A DNA stretch of 64,000 bases from NCBI RefSeq assembly GCF_000473325.1, contig NZ_KI421514.1, forward strand, positions 66,340 through 130,339. Reading direction: 5' to 3'. Positions 46,015-54,614 of the stretch are shown in pieces. Position numbers and translations under genes: made by a program. The DNA comes from Leisingera caerulea DSM 24564. GTDB lineage: Bacteria > Pseudomonadota > Alphaproteobacteria > Rhodobacterales > Rhodobacteraceae. The notes beneath the pieces are model-generated. The model searched no databases. It was not told where the DNA came from and saw nothing but the letters and a program-made list of their open reading frames with translations. Positions within the stretch are counted from its first letter, which is position 1; every line of letters starts with the position of its first letter.

Positions 46015-46752
46015 TCAGATGCTCATCTTCTTGAAAACGCCTTCCGGAATGTTGCGGATGATCAGCATGATCAGCCGCCAGACAGGCCGCACATAAACGA
46101 CGCTTTTCTGCTTGGCAGTGGCATCGGTAATGGCGCGGGCGACCTCCTCGGGCTGGGCTGTCAGCTTTTCCGGCAGGTCCATGCCCTCGGTCATTTGCGT
46201 GGCGACAAAGCCCGGCAGCACAGTGACCACATGCACGCCCTTGCGGGCCAGCCGGTTGCGCAAACCGGACAGAAAGGCGGTGAAGCCGGCCTTGGCGGAG
46301 CCATAGACATAATTGGTGGCGCGGCCGCGGTCTCCGGCGACCGAGCTGATCCCGACCAGCGTGCCGGAGCCGCGCTGTTCGAACCGGCTGGCCAGAACCG
46401 CCAGAATGCTGGCTGGGCCTTCGAAATTGCTGCGCAGCACTTGAACCGCGGCGGCGGGGCTGTTTTCGCTTTCGCCCTGCTCCCCCATGAAGCCGATGGC
46501 GGAGACGGCAATGCCCGGCAGCTCCGGCAGAGCATCGGCAAAGCGTTCGTGATCCTCCAGCTCCAAGGCGTCGAATTCATGCAAGGTGACCGGCACGCTG
46601 TGGCGCAGCTCCAGGTCGGTCTTCCGGGTTTCCAGACTGCCCGCATTGCGGGCGGCCAGATGCACCGGGTGGCCTTGCGCGGCATAGGCGTGGGCCACCG
46701 CCAGGCCGATGTCGGACCGGGCGCCAAGGATCAGAACGGGGGATTTGGTCAT
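46015..46752 (-). CDS. DprE2-like short-chain dehydrogenase
   Basis: 245 residues. NAD site VLILGARSDIGLAVAHAYAA, catalytic Ser in VGISSVAGDRGR and Y150-G-S-A-K154. A Glu/Asp-rich middle and a C-terminal helix (RLIMLIIRNIPEGVFKKMSI) match DprE2, which reduces the 2-keto intermediate in decaprenylphosphoryl-ribose to arabinose epimerisation. It overlaps the oxidase gene by 4 bases. Last gene of the four-gene operon. Confidence 0.83.
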   Translation of the reverse strand: MTKSPVLILGARSDIGLAVAHAYAAQGHPVHLAARNAGSLETRKTDLELRHSVPVTLHEFDALELEDHERFADALPELPGIAVSAIGFMGEQGESENSPAAAVQVLRSNFEGPASILAVLASRFEQRGSGTLVGISSVAGDRGRATNYVYGSAKAGFTAFLSGLRNRLARKGVHVVTVLPGFVATQMTEGMDLPEKLTAQPEEVARAITDATAKQKSVVYVRPVWRLIMLIIRNIPEGVFKKMSI

Positions 46753-48077
46753 AGCGAGAGCCTTTGCGACTGGGCGGACTGAAAGGAGGGGTGCAGCCCG
46801 GACATTTGCCGCATCCCGGCGTACTCTGCGGCCCTGGGGTCGGCGGCGCGCAGCGTGTCCCGGCTCATCCGGCTGTCCTTGGCCAGATAAAAGCGGCCGC
46901 CGTGGGCAATGGTGATGCGGTCGAGGTCCTGCATCAGCTGCAGGCTGCGGCGGTTGACCGGGAAGTCCAGCGCCAGCGTGTAGCCCTCCATCGGGAAGGA
47001 GAACGGGCTGTCCTGCGGCCCCAGCCGTTTGAGCACCGCCAGGAAGGACCCCTGCCCGGCGGCAGAGATTGCCTTGAGCAAGGCACGCAAGCCTGCCCGC
47101 GCGCTATCCAGCGGCAGCACGCATTGAAACTGGGCAAAGCCCTTGCGCCCGTAGATCCGGTTCCAGCCCAAGAGCGCATCAAGCGGAAAGAAGAAGCTGT
47201 CATAACCGGTGATCTGCCGCCCGGCCTTGCGCGCCCCGGCCCAGTAATAGGCGGCATTGAAGGCGCGAACACTGAAGCGGTTTAGGGCAAAGGACGGAAA
47301 CACCGGCGGTACAGTGCGTCTGCTGGCGCGAGGAATGGCAAAGGGCTGCGCCGCCTGGGCATAGCTCAAGTCCTGCAGCCCGGCATGTTCCCCCAGCATG
47401 ACCAGGGACCGGCCCAGCTTGTCCCCGCCCGCCAGACAGTCGATCCAGGCCACGGAATAGGTCGCATCGGCGGAGCGTTCGAAGATTTCGATGGCCGCGT
47501 CGAGGTTTGCAGCCGGTGTTGTCTGTTGCCGGATCCAGGCGGAGGGTACACGCCGCAGGCGGATGGCGGCGCGCAGGATCACGCCTGTGAGCCCCATGCC
47601 GCCCGCAGTCCAGTTGAACAGTTCGCTGTTCTCCCGGGCAGAACAGCGGCGGACCGTTCCGTCCGGCCCCATCACCTCGACCCAGTCCAGGCAGCTGCGG
47701 AAACTGCCGTCCTTGTGGTGGTTCTTGCCATGCACATCCGCGGCAATCGCGCCGCCCAGGGTCACGAACTTGGTGCCCGGCACCACCGCCGGGAACCAGC
47801 CGCGTGGCAGGAAGGCAGAGATGACATCGCCCAGCAGCACGCCGCCTTCTGCCACCAGCAGGCCAGTCGTGGCATCGAAGGAAATCATCTTGTTGAAATG
47901 GCGCATATGCAGGGTGGTCGGGACGCCAACCGCGCTGTCGCCATAGGCGCGGCCATTGCCGCGGGCGATGACGGAGGGGCTTTCGGTGATCAGCCGTTTC
48001 AGCTCAGCTTCGCTGCGCGGCGCAAGCAGCTGCGCCTGCGACACCGGGTAGTTTCCCCAGCCGGAAAGCCCCCTCAT
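46749..48077 (-). CDS. DprE1-like FAD-binding oxidase
   Basis: 442 residues. FAD-binding PCMH fold with ARGNGRAYGDSAV, PGTKFVTLGGAIAADVHGKN and HGKNHH at residues 116-121, the same landmarks as mycobacterial DprE1; the C-terminal ALO-type domain follows. It would oxidise C2 of a polyprenylphosphoryl ribose. Overlaps its neighbours on both sides by 4 bases. Related alphaproteobacterial proteins near noe genes are also tied to arabinose transfer, as I recall. Confidence 0.84.
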   Translation of the reverse strand: MRGLSGWGNYPVSQAQLLAPRSEAELKRLITESPSVIARGNGRAYGDSAVGVPTTLHMRHFNKMISFDATTGLLVAEGGVLLGDVISAFLPRGWFPAVVPGTKFVTLGGAIAADVHGKNHHKDGSFRSCLDWVEVMGPDGTVRRCSARENSELFNWTAGGMGLTGVILRAAIRLRRVPSAWIRQQTTPAANLDAAIEIFERSADATYSVAWIDCLAGGDKLGRSLVMLGEHAGLQDLSYAQAAQPFAIPRASRRTVPPVFPSFALNRFSVRAFNAAYYWAGARKAGRQITGYDSFFFPLDALLGWNRIYGRKGFAQFQCVLPLDSARAGLRALLKAISAAGQGSFLAVLKRLGPQDSPFSFPMEGYTLALDFPVNRRSLQLMQDLDRITIAHGGRFYLAKDSRMSRDTLRAADPRAAEYAGMRQMSGLHPSFQSAQSQRLSL

Positions 48078-48493
48078 TCCGCCTCCGCCGCGCGGCGAGT
48101 GAAAACGAATTGCCGGTCAAGCTGGTATTTCACCATGTAACCGACCACCAGCCCCAGGACCGCCCCGGCCTCGCGCGCCGCATCGGTGCCAAAGGTGAGC
48201 CAGAACAGCGTCTCGGTGATCCAGAACACTGCCGTGGTCGCCACGCCCATCAGCGAATACAGCAGGAATGTCCGGCCCTGGTGTTTCAGGCCGCCCTGCT
48301 GGTCAAAAAAGATCCAGCGCTTGTCGAGCAGGTATTTGACCACCAGCCCGGCCAAGGTGCCTGCAGCCATCGCGGCAGTGAAAAATACGCCGGTCTCCCC
48401 CAGCTGCAACACCGCGCGCTGGGTGGCGAGGTTGACCGCAGTGGCAGCCGCCGCAAAGGCGGTGTAGCGGACCAGGAGCTGTTGCAGGGTCAT
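48074..48493 (-). CDS. GtrA-family membrane protein
   Basis: 139 residues from MTLQQLLVRYTAFAAAATAV; a longer frame is a shadow of the UbiA gene. Four helices, with LLDKRWIFFDQQG and VKYQLDRQFVF typical of GtrA. GtrA proteins help move or present polyprenyl-linked sugars. A GtrA gene (Rv3789) also precedes dprE1-dprE2 in mycobacteria. Overlaps both flanking genes by 4 bases. Confidence 0.87.
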   Translation of the reverse strand: MTLQQLLVRYTAFAAAATAVNLATQRAVLQLGETGVFFTAAMAAGTLAGLVVKYLLDKRWIFFDQQGGLKHQGRTFLLYSLMGVATTAVFWITETLFWLTFGTDAAREAGAVLGLVVGYMVKYQLDRQFVFTRRAAEAE

Positions 48494-49938
48494 ATCGCGC
48501 TGCTCCAGACCGCAAAGGACAGGGCGATCAGGAAGCACAGCTGGCTGCCGCGGTCGCGCGCCGCATAGACCACCGGGTCGTCCTGCATCTGCCCCCGGTG
48601 GGCCAGCATCACCGTATTGGTGATCCAATAGAGCAGCACACAGCAGATCCCCCACAACCCCTGCGGCGTGGTATAAAGCGCGGCCACAGCAGGCGAGTTG
48701 AGGTAGAGCGCCAGAACCAGCACTGAGACATAACCCGCAGCGATGGCGATCATCGAGATCACCGGCAGATCGTTCACGTGGTAGCCGCGCCCCTTGGCGG
48801 TCAGCTGCTGGCGCTTGGCACTGTCGACCAGCTCTGCCTGCCGTTTCACCGCGGCTAGCGAGAAGAAGAAAAAGATCGAAAACGCCAGCAGCCATACCGA
48901 CAGCGAAATCCCCGTGGCGGCGGCGCCTGCCGCGATGCGGATAGTGTAAAGCCCGGCCAGCAGGCAGATGTCCATCACGATCAACCGCTTGAAATGCAAC
49001 GAATAAGCCGTTGTCATCGCGTAATAAAGCAGGATGATCCCAACAAACAGCAGGCCCAGCGGCAGCGCCGCCGCCAAACCGCCCAGAAACAGCGCCGCCG
49101 CCATCCAGCTGCCGTGCTCAATCGGGATGCGGCCCGCGGCAAAGGGCCGGAACCGCTTGCGCGGATGGGCGCGGTCGGCGTTGAGGTCCAAAAGGTCATT
49201 CACCACATAGACGCTGGAGGCAATCAGGCTAAACGACAGGAAGGCCAGCAACGATTGCACCAGGGTGGTCAGGTCCAGTTGATGCGCGGCCAGCATCGGC
49301 AGGAAGACCAGGATGTTCTTCAGCCACTGGTGCGGCCGCAGCGCCTTGATATACGCGGCCAGCGCGGGCTCCGCCGTTTCCAGATGTTCGGTGTCGGAGG
49401 CGGCTTGCTCTGCCTTCCGGCGCAGCGCCGGGGCGGCATTCACGGTGACGGCCTTGGCCGCCAGCTGCCAGACCGGCAGGTCGGCAGCGGAATCTCCCAT
49501 ATAGGCAAAGCCGCCCGCCCCGAACCGGCTTTGCAGGAAGTCCGCCTTGACCGGGCCTTTGAGGTTTTCGGTGCCGCTGGAGCCATGCACCTCGTCAAAC
49601 AGGTCCAGATGGCCGGCGATCTGATCGGCGATGGACTGGTCGCTGGCGGTGACCAGCGCGGTCTGGCCGCCCCGCTGCCGCCAGTCCCGGACATACGCCA
49701 TCACCGCCGGATCATAAGGCAGGCTGGCCGCGTCAATGCGCGAGGTTCCAGCCAGGTGCCGCTTCAGCGCCGCCCGGCCGTTCAGCAGCGCAACCGCCGC
49801 TGAAAAGGGGCTTTTCCAGTCGCGCCCGAAGGAAGACCAGAAGCTTTCATACAGAATGTTGCTGCGCAGCAGGGTGCCATCCAGGTCGACGGCAAGCACG
49901 CCGGGCTGCCCGGCCGGAAGCGAAGAATTTTTCGTCAA
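48490..49938 (-). CDS. HAD phosphatase-UbiA prenyltransferase fusion (DPPR-synthase-like)
   Basis: 482 residues. Residues 1-185 are a HAD phosphatase: D18-x-D20-G-T, TASD at 97-100, K131 region and GDSAADLP near 148. Residues 190-482 are a UbiA-type prenyltransferase with N247-D248-xx-D251-xxx-D255 in NDLLDLNADRAHPRKRFRP, very like the mycobacterial phosphoribosyl transferase Rv3806c. The UbiA half would join phosphoribose to polyprenyl phosphate and the HAD half could remove the 5-phosphate (inference). First gene of the overlapping operon, divergent from the GT-C-like gene. Confidence 0.87.
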   Translation of the reverse strand: MTKNSSLPAGQPGVLAVDLDGTLLRSNILYESFWSSFGRDWKSPFSAAVALLNGRAALKRHLAGTSRIDAASLPYDPAVMAYVRDWRQRGGQTALVTASDQSIADQIAGHLDLFDEVHGSSGTENLKGPVKADFLQSRFGAGGFAYMGDSAADLPVWQLAAKAVTVNAAPALRRKAEQAASDTEHLETAEPALAAYIKALRPHQWLKNILVFLPMLAAHQLDLTTLVQSLLAFLSFSLIASSVYVVNDLLDLNADRAHPRKRFRPFAAGRIPIEHGSWMAAALFLGGLAAALPLGLLFVGIILLYYAMTTAYSLHFKRLIVMDICLLAGLYTIRIAAGAAATGISLSVWLLAFSIFFFFSLAAVKRQAELVDSAKRQQLTAKGRGYHVNDLPVISMIAIAAGYVSVLVLALYLNSPAVAALYTTPQGLWGICCVLLYWITNTVMLAHRGQMQDDPVVYAARDRGSQLCFLIALSFAVWSSAI

Positions 49939-50132
49939 ATGAAGTCAACCGGAAGATGGTTTTGGTCCCTGCCCCGCTTGTACCAGCGGCTCCGCTTGTT
50001 GGCTAGGTGCCAACTGGGCCGCGCCGGGGCGCCTGTTGCAGCGTTGCCTGCGCCGGGGCCGCTGTCCGGCAGGGGGAATTTCATACACGATAACGTTCTA
50101 GTATGACGGGAAAAACATTTGAGGTCCGGCAT

Positions 50133-51527
50133 ATGACAACTCCCCCGCACGTTCCCGGCGCGTCGCCCAGGCCGGTTTCGCTGCTGCGCGAAACCGCTGT
50201 TTTTACTCTTGCCGCAGCGGCGGCCGTGCTCGTGAGCAGAGCGCTGGCAGCGTTGCTGCTGGAGATCCGCCCCGATCCAGTTCACCTGTCCGGGGCGTAC
50301 CAGCATCTGCCGGTGCAGCAGCTGCAGGCCGGGCTGCTGGACGCGCTGTTGAGCCTGCACTCGCAGCCGCCGTTCTGGAACTTTCTGCTGGGACTGGCCG
50401 CCAAGGCCTGCAACGCGCAGGAGGCCTGCATGATCCAGCTGATCTGGGGCAGCCACCTGCTGCTGACGATTGTGACCGCTGTCAGCATGTTTGCTGCCCT
50501 GCGCCTGCTGACCCCGTCGCTGCGGATGGCCTGGCTGCTGCCAATGGCCTATGTGCTGTCGCCGGCCGTGTTCTACTACGAGAACTTCATCCTTTATGCC
50601 CATTTCACCTCAGCGCTTTTTGCCCTGTCCTGCCTCTGTGTCCTGCTGCTGCTGAAAACGCGCCGCACGCTGTATTTCCTGTTGTTCTGCACCTGTCTGG
50701 CGATCCTGTCGCTGACCTGGACACTGTTTCACCCGATCTACATCCTGCTGGTCGGCGGCCTGGTGCTGTACAAGGCTGGCGCAGGCCCCGCCCGCGCCGC
50801 CATACTGGCCCTGACGCTGGCGGTATCGCTGCTGCCGTCGGTCAAAAACAAAGCGGTTTTCGGCATCTTCAGTTCCGGCAGCTGGCTGGGCCTGAATGTC
50901 TCGCAAGTGGCGCCGGAGCGGATCGAGGGCTGTTCCTTCAAGACCTTCGCCGAAACCCACGGGCTGATCGGCCAGCATACCGGCAGCGCCCTGAACGATC
51001 CGCGGATGATCGAATATTCCAAAATCTGCCTGAAGAAGTCCTTGCAGGTGATTTCCGCCAGCCCCCTGCAGTATGCCGCCGGCGTGGTGGTGCGCGCCTT
51101 CACCAGCCTGTCGCTGTGGCCGAACGAATACTTTTTTCCGCCGCTGAACTGGGACCGTTTCCCCAAACTGCCCGACACCAAGCGGGTGCTGACCGAAGAC
51201 AACAAGATCGTGATCGACCCCAGCCTGTCGCGGTTCCTGACGCTGGCGCTGAACCTGTTTGCGCTGATCGCACTGGCGGAGCTTGCCCGCCGGGACAGTG
51301 ATCCGGCGCGCCGGGCGTTTTTTCAGGTGATGCTGCTGTCGGCAGTGCTGTTCCTCGGCGTTGCACACGCGGTGAACGGGCCGGAGCAGGAGCGTATGCG
51401 CTACACGCTGCACCCGCTGTTCTGGGGGCTTTATGCCGTGGTGCTGCTGGAGGCGGGCCGGCGCCTTAGGCGGCTGAGCGGACGCGCCGGGGCTGATAAC
51501 CTGCCATCACCGGGCAGCTCGCACTAG
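50133..51527 (+). CDS. Large membrane protein, GT-C glycosyltransferase-like
   Basis: 464 residues from MTTPPHVPGASPRP, with GAGG 8 bases before the ATG; an ATG 30 bases earlier has no ribosome site. About ten helices with a periplasmic part near residues 275-365 (SFKTFAETHGLIGQHTGSAL to NWDRFPKLPDTKRVL). The first periplasmic loop carries acidic and His residues (EIRPDPVHLSGAYQHLPVQQ). The layout resembles ArnT/PMT-type enzymes that use lipid-linked sugars. Divergent partner of the polyprenyl-pentose operon, so it may be the transferase using its product (inference). Confidence 0.65.
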   Translation: MTTPPHVPGASPRPVSLLRETAVFTLAAAAAVLVSRALAALLLEIRPDPVHLSGAYQHLPVQQLQAGLLDALLSLHSQPPFWNFLLGLAAKACNAQEACMIQLIWGSHLLLTIVTAVSMFAALRLLTPSLRMAWLLPMAYVLSPAVFYYENFILYAHFTSALFALSCLCVLLLLKTRRTLYFLLFCTCLAILSLTWTLFHPIYILLVGGLVLYKAGAGPARAAILALTLAVSLLPSVKNKAVFGIFSSGSWLGLNVSQVAPERIEGCSFKTFAETHGLIGQHTGSALNDPRMIEYSKICLKKSLQVISASPLQYAAGVVVRAFTSLSLWPNEYFFPPLNWDRFPKLPDTKRVLTEDNKIVIDPSLSRFLTLALNLFALIALAELARRDSDPARRAFFQVMLLSAVLFLGVAHAVNGPEQERMRYTLHPLFWGLYAVVLLEAGRRLRRLSGRAGADNLPSPGSSH

Positions 51528-51550
51528 GCTTCTGTGACCTCAATGCAAAA

Positions 51551-51586
51551 CTGGCGCCGGGGGCACTGCTGCCCGCCCGGCGCCAG
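51551..51586 (-). terminator. Strong hairpin between convergent GT-C-like and GapR-like genes
   Basis: Eleven-base arms CTGGCGCCGGG and CCCGGCGCCAG. The minus strand continues TTTTGC, so it terminates the GapR-like transcript; it may also end the GT-C transcript. Confidence 0.75.
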
Positions 51587-51620
51587 CAAATTCCCTGGCA
51601 GGGCCGAAACCCCGCGCGGC

Positions 51621-51884
51621 TCACATGCCCAGGGCTTCCTTGTACATTTCCAGCACCGCCTCTTCTTCGGCGATGTCGTTTTCGTCTCGCTTGCGCAGGG
51701 CGATGATCTTGCGCATCACCTTGGTGTCGTAGCCGCGCCCCTTGGCTTCGGCCATCACCTCTTTCTGCTGCTCGGCGATCGTCTTTTTCTCTTCGTCCAG
51801 ACGTTCGAACCGCTCGATAAACTGGCGCAGTTCGCCAGCGGTCACACGGTAGTTTTCGCTTTTTTCGTCTTCGGTGATATCCAT
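51621..51884 (-). CDS. DUF2312 protein, GapR-like nucleoid-associated protein
   Basis: 87 residues from MDITEDEKSENYRVTAGELR with GGAG before it; an upstream ATG adds 6 residues. Coiled-coil core LRQFIERFERLDEEKKTIAE followed by AEAKGRGYDTKVMRKIIALR. GapR of Caulobacter clamps overtwisted AT-rich DNA ahead of replication and transcription. Widely conserved in alphaproteobacteria as a single gene. Confidence 0.93.
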   Translation of the reverse strand: MDITEDEKSENYRVTAGELRQFIERFERLDEEKKTIAEQQKEVMAEAKGRGYDTKVMRKIIALRKRDENDIAEEEAVLEMYKEALGM

Positions 51885-52078
51885 CTGCGGCTCCGTCGGC
51901 ACATGCTGTCAGTTGCTGTCGGAGCAAGGGGATAGCGTCCCGCCCGCCGCGCCGCAAGAAGGGAAAGCTGCAGAGCTGCGCGAAGCGGCAAAAACCGGCG
52001 CCCGCGCCTGCGCGGCTTGCGCGCGCTGCGCGGATCGGCTAGGCGCGGCGGAGCGTAAAACCCTGCAGGAGCACACCA

Positions 52079-52297
52079 ATGTTCGATCTCATCGTCTGGG
52101 CCGGAGCCGCCTTGTCCGTTGCAGGGCTGCTGGGGCTGGTCTGGTGCATCATCAAGGTCGCACGCGCCCGCCGTCAAAACCTGGATGATGACGCGCTGCG
52201 TGCTGTGGTGCAATCTGTGCTGCCCTATAATCTGGGCGCCCTGCTGCTGTCGGTACTGGGCCTGATGCTGGTGATGGTGGGTATTTTCCTGGGCTGA
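52079..52297 (+). CDS. Small two-helix membrane protein
   Basis: 72 residues. Helices LIVWAGAALSVAGLLGLVWC and LGALLLSVLGLMLVMVGIFL with a basic then acidic loop (KVARARRQNLDDDALRAV). AGGAG lies 8 bases before the ATG. No family function known; of a kind found across roseobacters. Confidence 0.75.
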   Translation: MFDLIVWAGAALSVAGLLGLVWCIIKVARARRQNLDDDALRAVVQSVLPYNLGALLLSVLGLMLVMVGIFLG

Positions 52298-52339
52298 CTC
52301 CCAGGAAGGGTTTGCCGGCCCTGCAGGACCGGCAGGCCG

Positions 52340-52555
52340 TCAGACGGGCATGTTATCGAACATCTCTTCCACCGCCTCTTCGCACAACGCGGCCTCAAGA
52401 CGGCGGAAGCGGCGCGGCACCTCAGCCCCCTTCTTGCGCATGTGATCCAGCAGCCGGATGAATTCGGGGCGCATCGCCAGCCGGGCGGCACCTGTTTCTT
52501 TCTGAATTCTGGTTTCCAGCTGTTCGACGGTGTGAAACAGATCTTCCATTGTCAT
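52340..52555 (-). CDS. Small hypothetical helical protein
   Basis: 71 residues, mostly helical and charged (MTMEDLFHTVEQLETRIQKE, MRKKGAEVPRRFRRLEAALC). GGAGGA upstream of the ATG supports translation. No family recognised. Convergent with the small membrane protein gene. Confidence 0.65.
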   Translation of the reverse strand: MTMEDLFHTVEQLETRIQKETGAARLAMRPEFIRLLDHMRKKGAEVPRRFRRLEAALCEEAVEEMFDNMPV

Positions 52556-52801
52556 GAGCAGTCCTCCCTACGTCCTGCGATTGTGACAGTATTTCGCAAC
52601 AGGAGTACGAAATCCCGCGGAATGTGGCCACCGTGCCGCAAATTTACGCATTTTTATCGGCAGGCTGCCGCTTATGCGGCTTTACTTGGCGCCCGGCGAC
52701 GCTAGCGCGGCACAGCTTCACCCGCCTTGACTCAAATCAGACGGCTGCGATGATTTACCTGCACCCGCGGGTTTGAACTCCGGCGGCCTTGAAACACATT
52801 C

Positions 52802-52817
52802 TCAAATCAATATATGA
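52802..52817. promoter_or_regulatory. Possible operator before the persulfide module
   Basis: TCAAAT-CAAT-ATATGA, an imperfect inverted repeat in an AT-rich stretch 28-43 bases before the metallo-hydrolase start, where an ArsR-type (BigR/SqrR-like) sulfide sensor would be expected to bind. No regulator gene is adjacent. The rest of 52556-52844 shows no gene. Confidence 0.35.
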
Positions 52818-52844
52818 ATTCCCATAAGCCAGGGAGACCGACAG

Positions 52845-53708
52845 ATGACCCCCGCCGTCAAAGCCTTTTTCGACGAAGCCACCAACACCGTGTCTTACGT
52901 AGTGCGCGAGCGCCAAGGCGCGGCCTGCGCCATCATCGACTCGGTCCTGGATTTTGATCACGCGGCCGGGCGCACCAGCACCGAATCCGCCGACGCAATC
53001 GCCGCCTGGGTCAAGGCAGAGGGGCTGCGGGTGGAGTGGATCCTGGAAAGCCATGTCCATGCCGACCATCTGTCTGCCGCGCCCTATCTGCAGGAACAGC
53101 TGGGGGGCAAAATCGGCATTGGCGACCGGATCACCGTGGTCCAGGACACCTTTGGCAAGATCTTCAACGAAGGCACCGAATTCCAGCGCGATGGCAGCCA
53201 GTTCGACCGGCTGTTCCGCGAAGGCGACAGCTTCATGATCGGCCAGCTGCGCGGCGAGGTGCTGCACACGCCCGGCCACACGCCCGCCTGCCTCACCTAT
53301 GTGATCGGTGACGCGGCTTTTGTCGGCGATACGCTGTTCATGCCCGATTTCGGCACCGCCCGCTGCGACTTTCCCGGCGGGTCTTCTGCCGATCTATTCA
53401 ACTCGATCCAGAAAATCCTGGCGCTGCCGGACGAGACCCGGATCTTCGTCGGCCATGACTACAAGGCGCCGGGCCGCGACGATTATGCCTGGGAAACCAC
53501 CGTGGGCGAGCAGAAGGCGCTGAACGTGCATGTGGGCGCGGGCCGCAGCATCGAAGAATTCGTCGAAATGCGCGACGCCCGCGACGCAACGCTGGGGATG
53601 CCGCGGCTGATCCTGCCGTCGCTGCAGGTGAACATGCGCGCAGGCCAGATGCCGGAGCCGGATAACCAGGGCGATGTGTTCCTGAAAATCCCGGTGAACA
53701 AGATCTGA
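52845..53708 (+). CDS. MBL-fold metallo-hydrolase, persulfide dioxygenase-like (Blh type)
   Basis: 287 residues. Metal motif HVHADHLSAAPYLQ (the HxHxDH of the fold), GEVLHTPGHTPACLTYVIGD, VGDTLFMPDFGTARCDFPGG and IFVGHDYKAPGRDD, as in ETHE1/Blh persulfide dioxygenases that oxidise glutathione persulfide to sulfite. Followed by two half-size YeeE genes and a DUF442 phosphatase-like gene, the usual sulfide-detox neighbourhood. Confidence 0.88.
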   Translation: MTPAVKAFFDEATNTVSYVVRERQGAACAIIDSVLDFDHAAGRTSTESADAIAAWVKAEGLRVEWILESHVHADHLSAAPYLQEQLGGKIGIGDRITVVQDTFGKIFNEGTEFQRDGSQFDRLFREGDSFMIGQLRGEVLHTPGHTPACLTYVIGDAAFVGDTLFMPDFGTARCDFPGGSSADLFNSIQKILALPDETRIFVGHDYKAPGRDDYAWETTVGEQKALNVHVGAGRSIEEFVEMRDARDATLGMPRLILPSLQVNMRAGQMPEPDNQGDVFLKIPVNKI

Positions 53709-53740
53709 CCGGACACACAGGGAAAGACCAAGGAAATATA

Positions 53741-54169
53741 ATGGAAGCAGACTGGATTTGGGGACTGGGCGGCGGCCTGCTGATCGGGCTTGGCGGCGCA
53801 GTTTACCTGCTTGGCAACGGCCGGATCATGGGGGCCAGCGGCATCCTGGGCGGGCTGCTGGACGGCAGCGGCCGCAACACCGCGGCTGAGCGGACCGCCT
53901 TCATCGCCGGGGTGATTGCCATGCCGCTGCTGATCGGGCTGCTGACCGGCGGCACCCCCGATACCCATGTCACCAGCAATGCGGCGGTTCTGGTCCTTGC
54001 AGGGTTGCTGGTGGGCATCGGCACGCGGGTTGCCAACGGCTGCACTTCCGGCCACGGGGTCTGCGGTATTTCCCGCCTGTCCCTGCGCGGGATTGCGGCC
54101 ACCGCCGTTTTCATGCTGGCAGGCGTCCTTACTCTGGCGGTGCTGCGCCAGCTTCTGGGGGTGATCTGA
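53741..54169 (+). CDS. YeeE/YedE-family membrane protein, first half (putative sulfur transporter)
   Basis: 142 residues, four helices. GLLIGLGGAVYLLGNGRIMG and TRVANGCTSGHGVCGISRLS are signature segments; the conserved Cys in NGCTSGHGVCG is where YeeE proteins handle thiosulfate sulfur. Half the size of full YeeE and paired with the next gene, with overlap at base 54169. Confidence 0.9.
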   Translation: MEADWIWGLGGGLLIGLGGAVYLLGNGRIMGASGILGGLLDGSGRNTAAERTAFIAGVIAMPLLIGLLTGGTPDTHVTSNAAVLVLAGLLVGIGTRVANGCTSGHGVCGISRLSLRGIAATAVFMLAGVLTLAVLRQLLGVI

Positions 54170-54603
54170 TGCTGCGGATTTTTCTGGCACTGGCCGCAGG
54201 CAGCCTGTTCGGGGCTGGTCTGATGCTGTCGGGGATGACTGACACCGCCAAGGTGCAGGGGTTCCTGGATATCTTTGGCAATTGGGATCCCACGCTGGCC
54301 TTCGTGATGGGCGGTGCGCTGCTGCCGATGGCGCTCGCCTGGCGGCTGACCGAAGGGCGCAAACCGGCTGCCGGCGGCAGCTTCCCTTCGCCACCCTCAG
54401 CCGAGCTGGACCGGCGGCTTCTCCTTGGATCGGTGCTGTTCGGCATCGGCTGGGGTCTGGTGGGCCTTTGCCCCGGCCCGGCGATGGCCTCGCTCAGCTA
54501 CAACAGCTGGCAGGGCGCGTTGTTCCTGGCCGCTATGGCCTGCGGCATGTTGGCCGCCCCAAGGGTCAGCCGGCATCTGGACCGGAGCGCCGCAAACGCG
54601 TAA
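54169..54603 (+). CDS. YeeE/YedE-family membrane protein, second half (DUF6691)
   Basis: 144 residues, four helices: FGAGLMLSGMTDTAKVQGFL, FGIGWGLVGLCPGPAMASL with the conserved Cys. Forms a split transporter with the preceding gene. Overlaps its partner and precedes the DUF442 gene by 11 bases. Confidence 0.9.
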   Translation: MLRIFLALAAGSLFGAGLMLSGMTDTAKVQGFLDIFGNWDPTLAFVMGGALLPMALAWRLTEGRKPAAGGSFPSPPSAELDRRLLLGSVLFGIGWGLVGLCPGPAMASLSYNSWQGALFLAAMACGMLAAPRVSRHLDRSAANA

Positions 54604-54614
54604 GGACTCGGCCC

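Noticed and set aside
48074..48895. Longer version of the GtrA gene (273 codons)
   Set aside because: The first 134 codons lie in another frame of the UbiA gene; the ATG at 48493 gives a normal GtrA protein with the 4-base overlap seen elsewhere in the operon.
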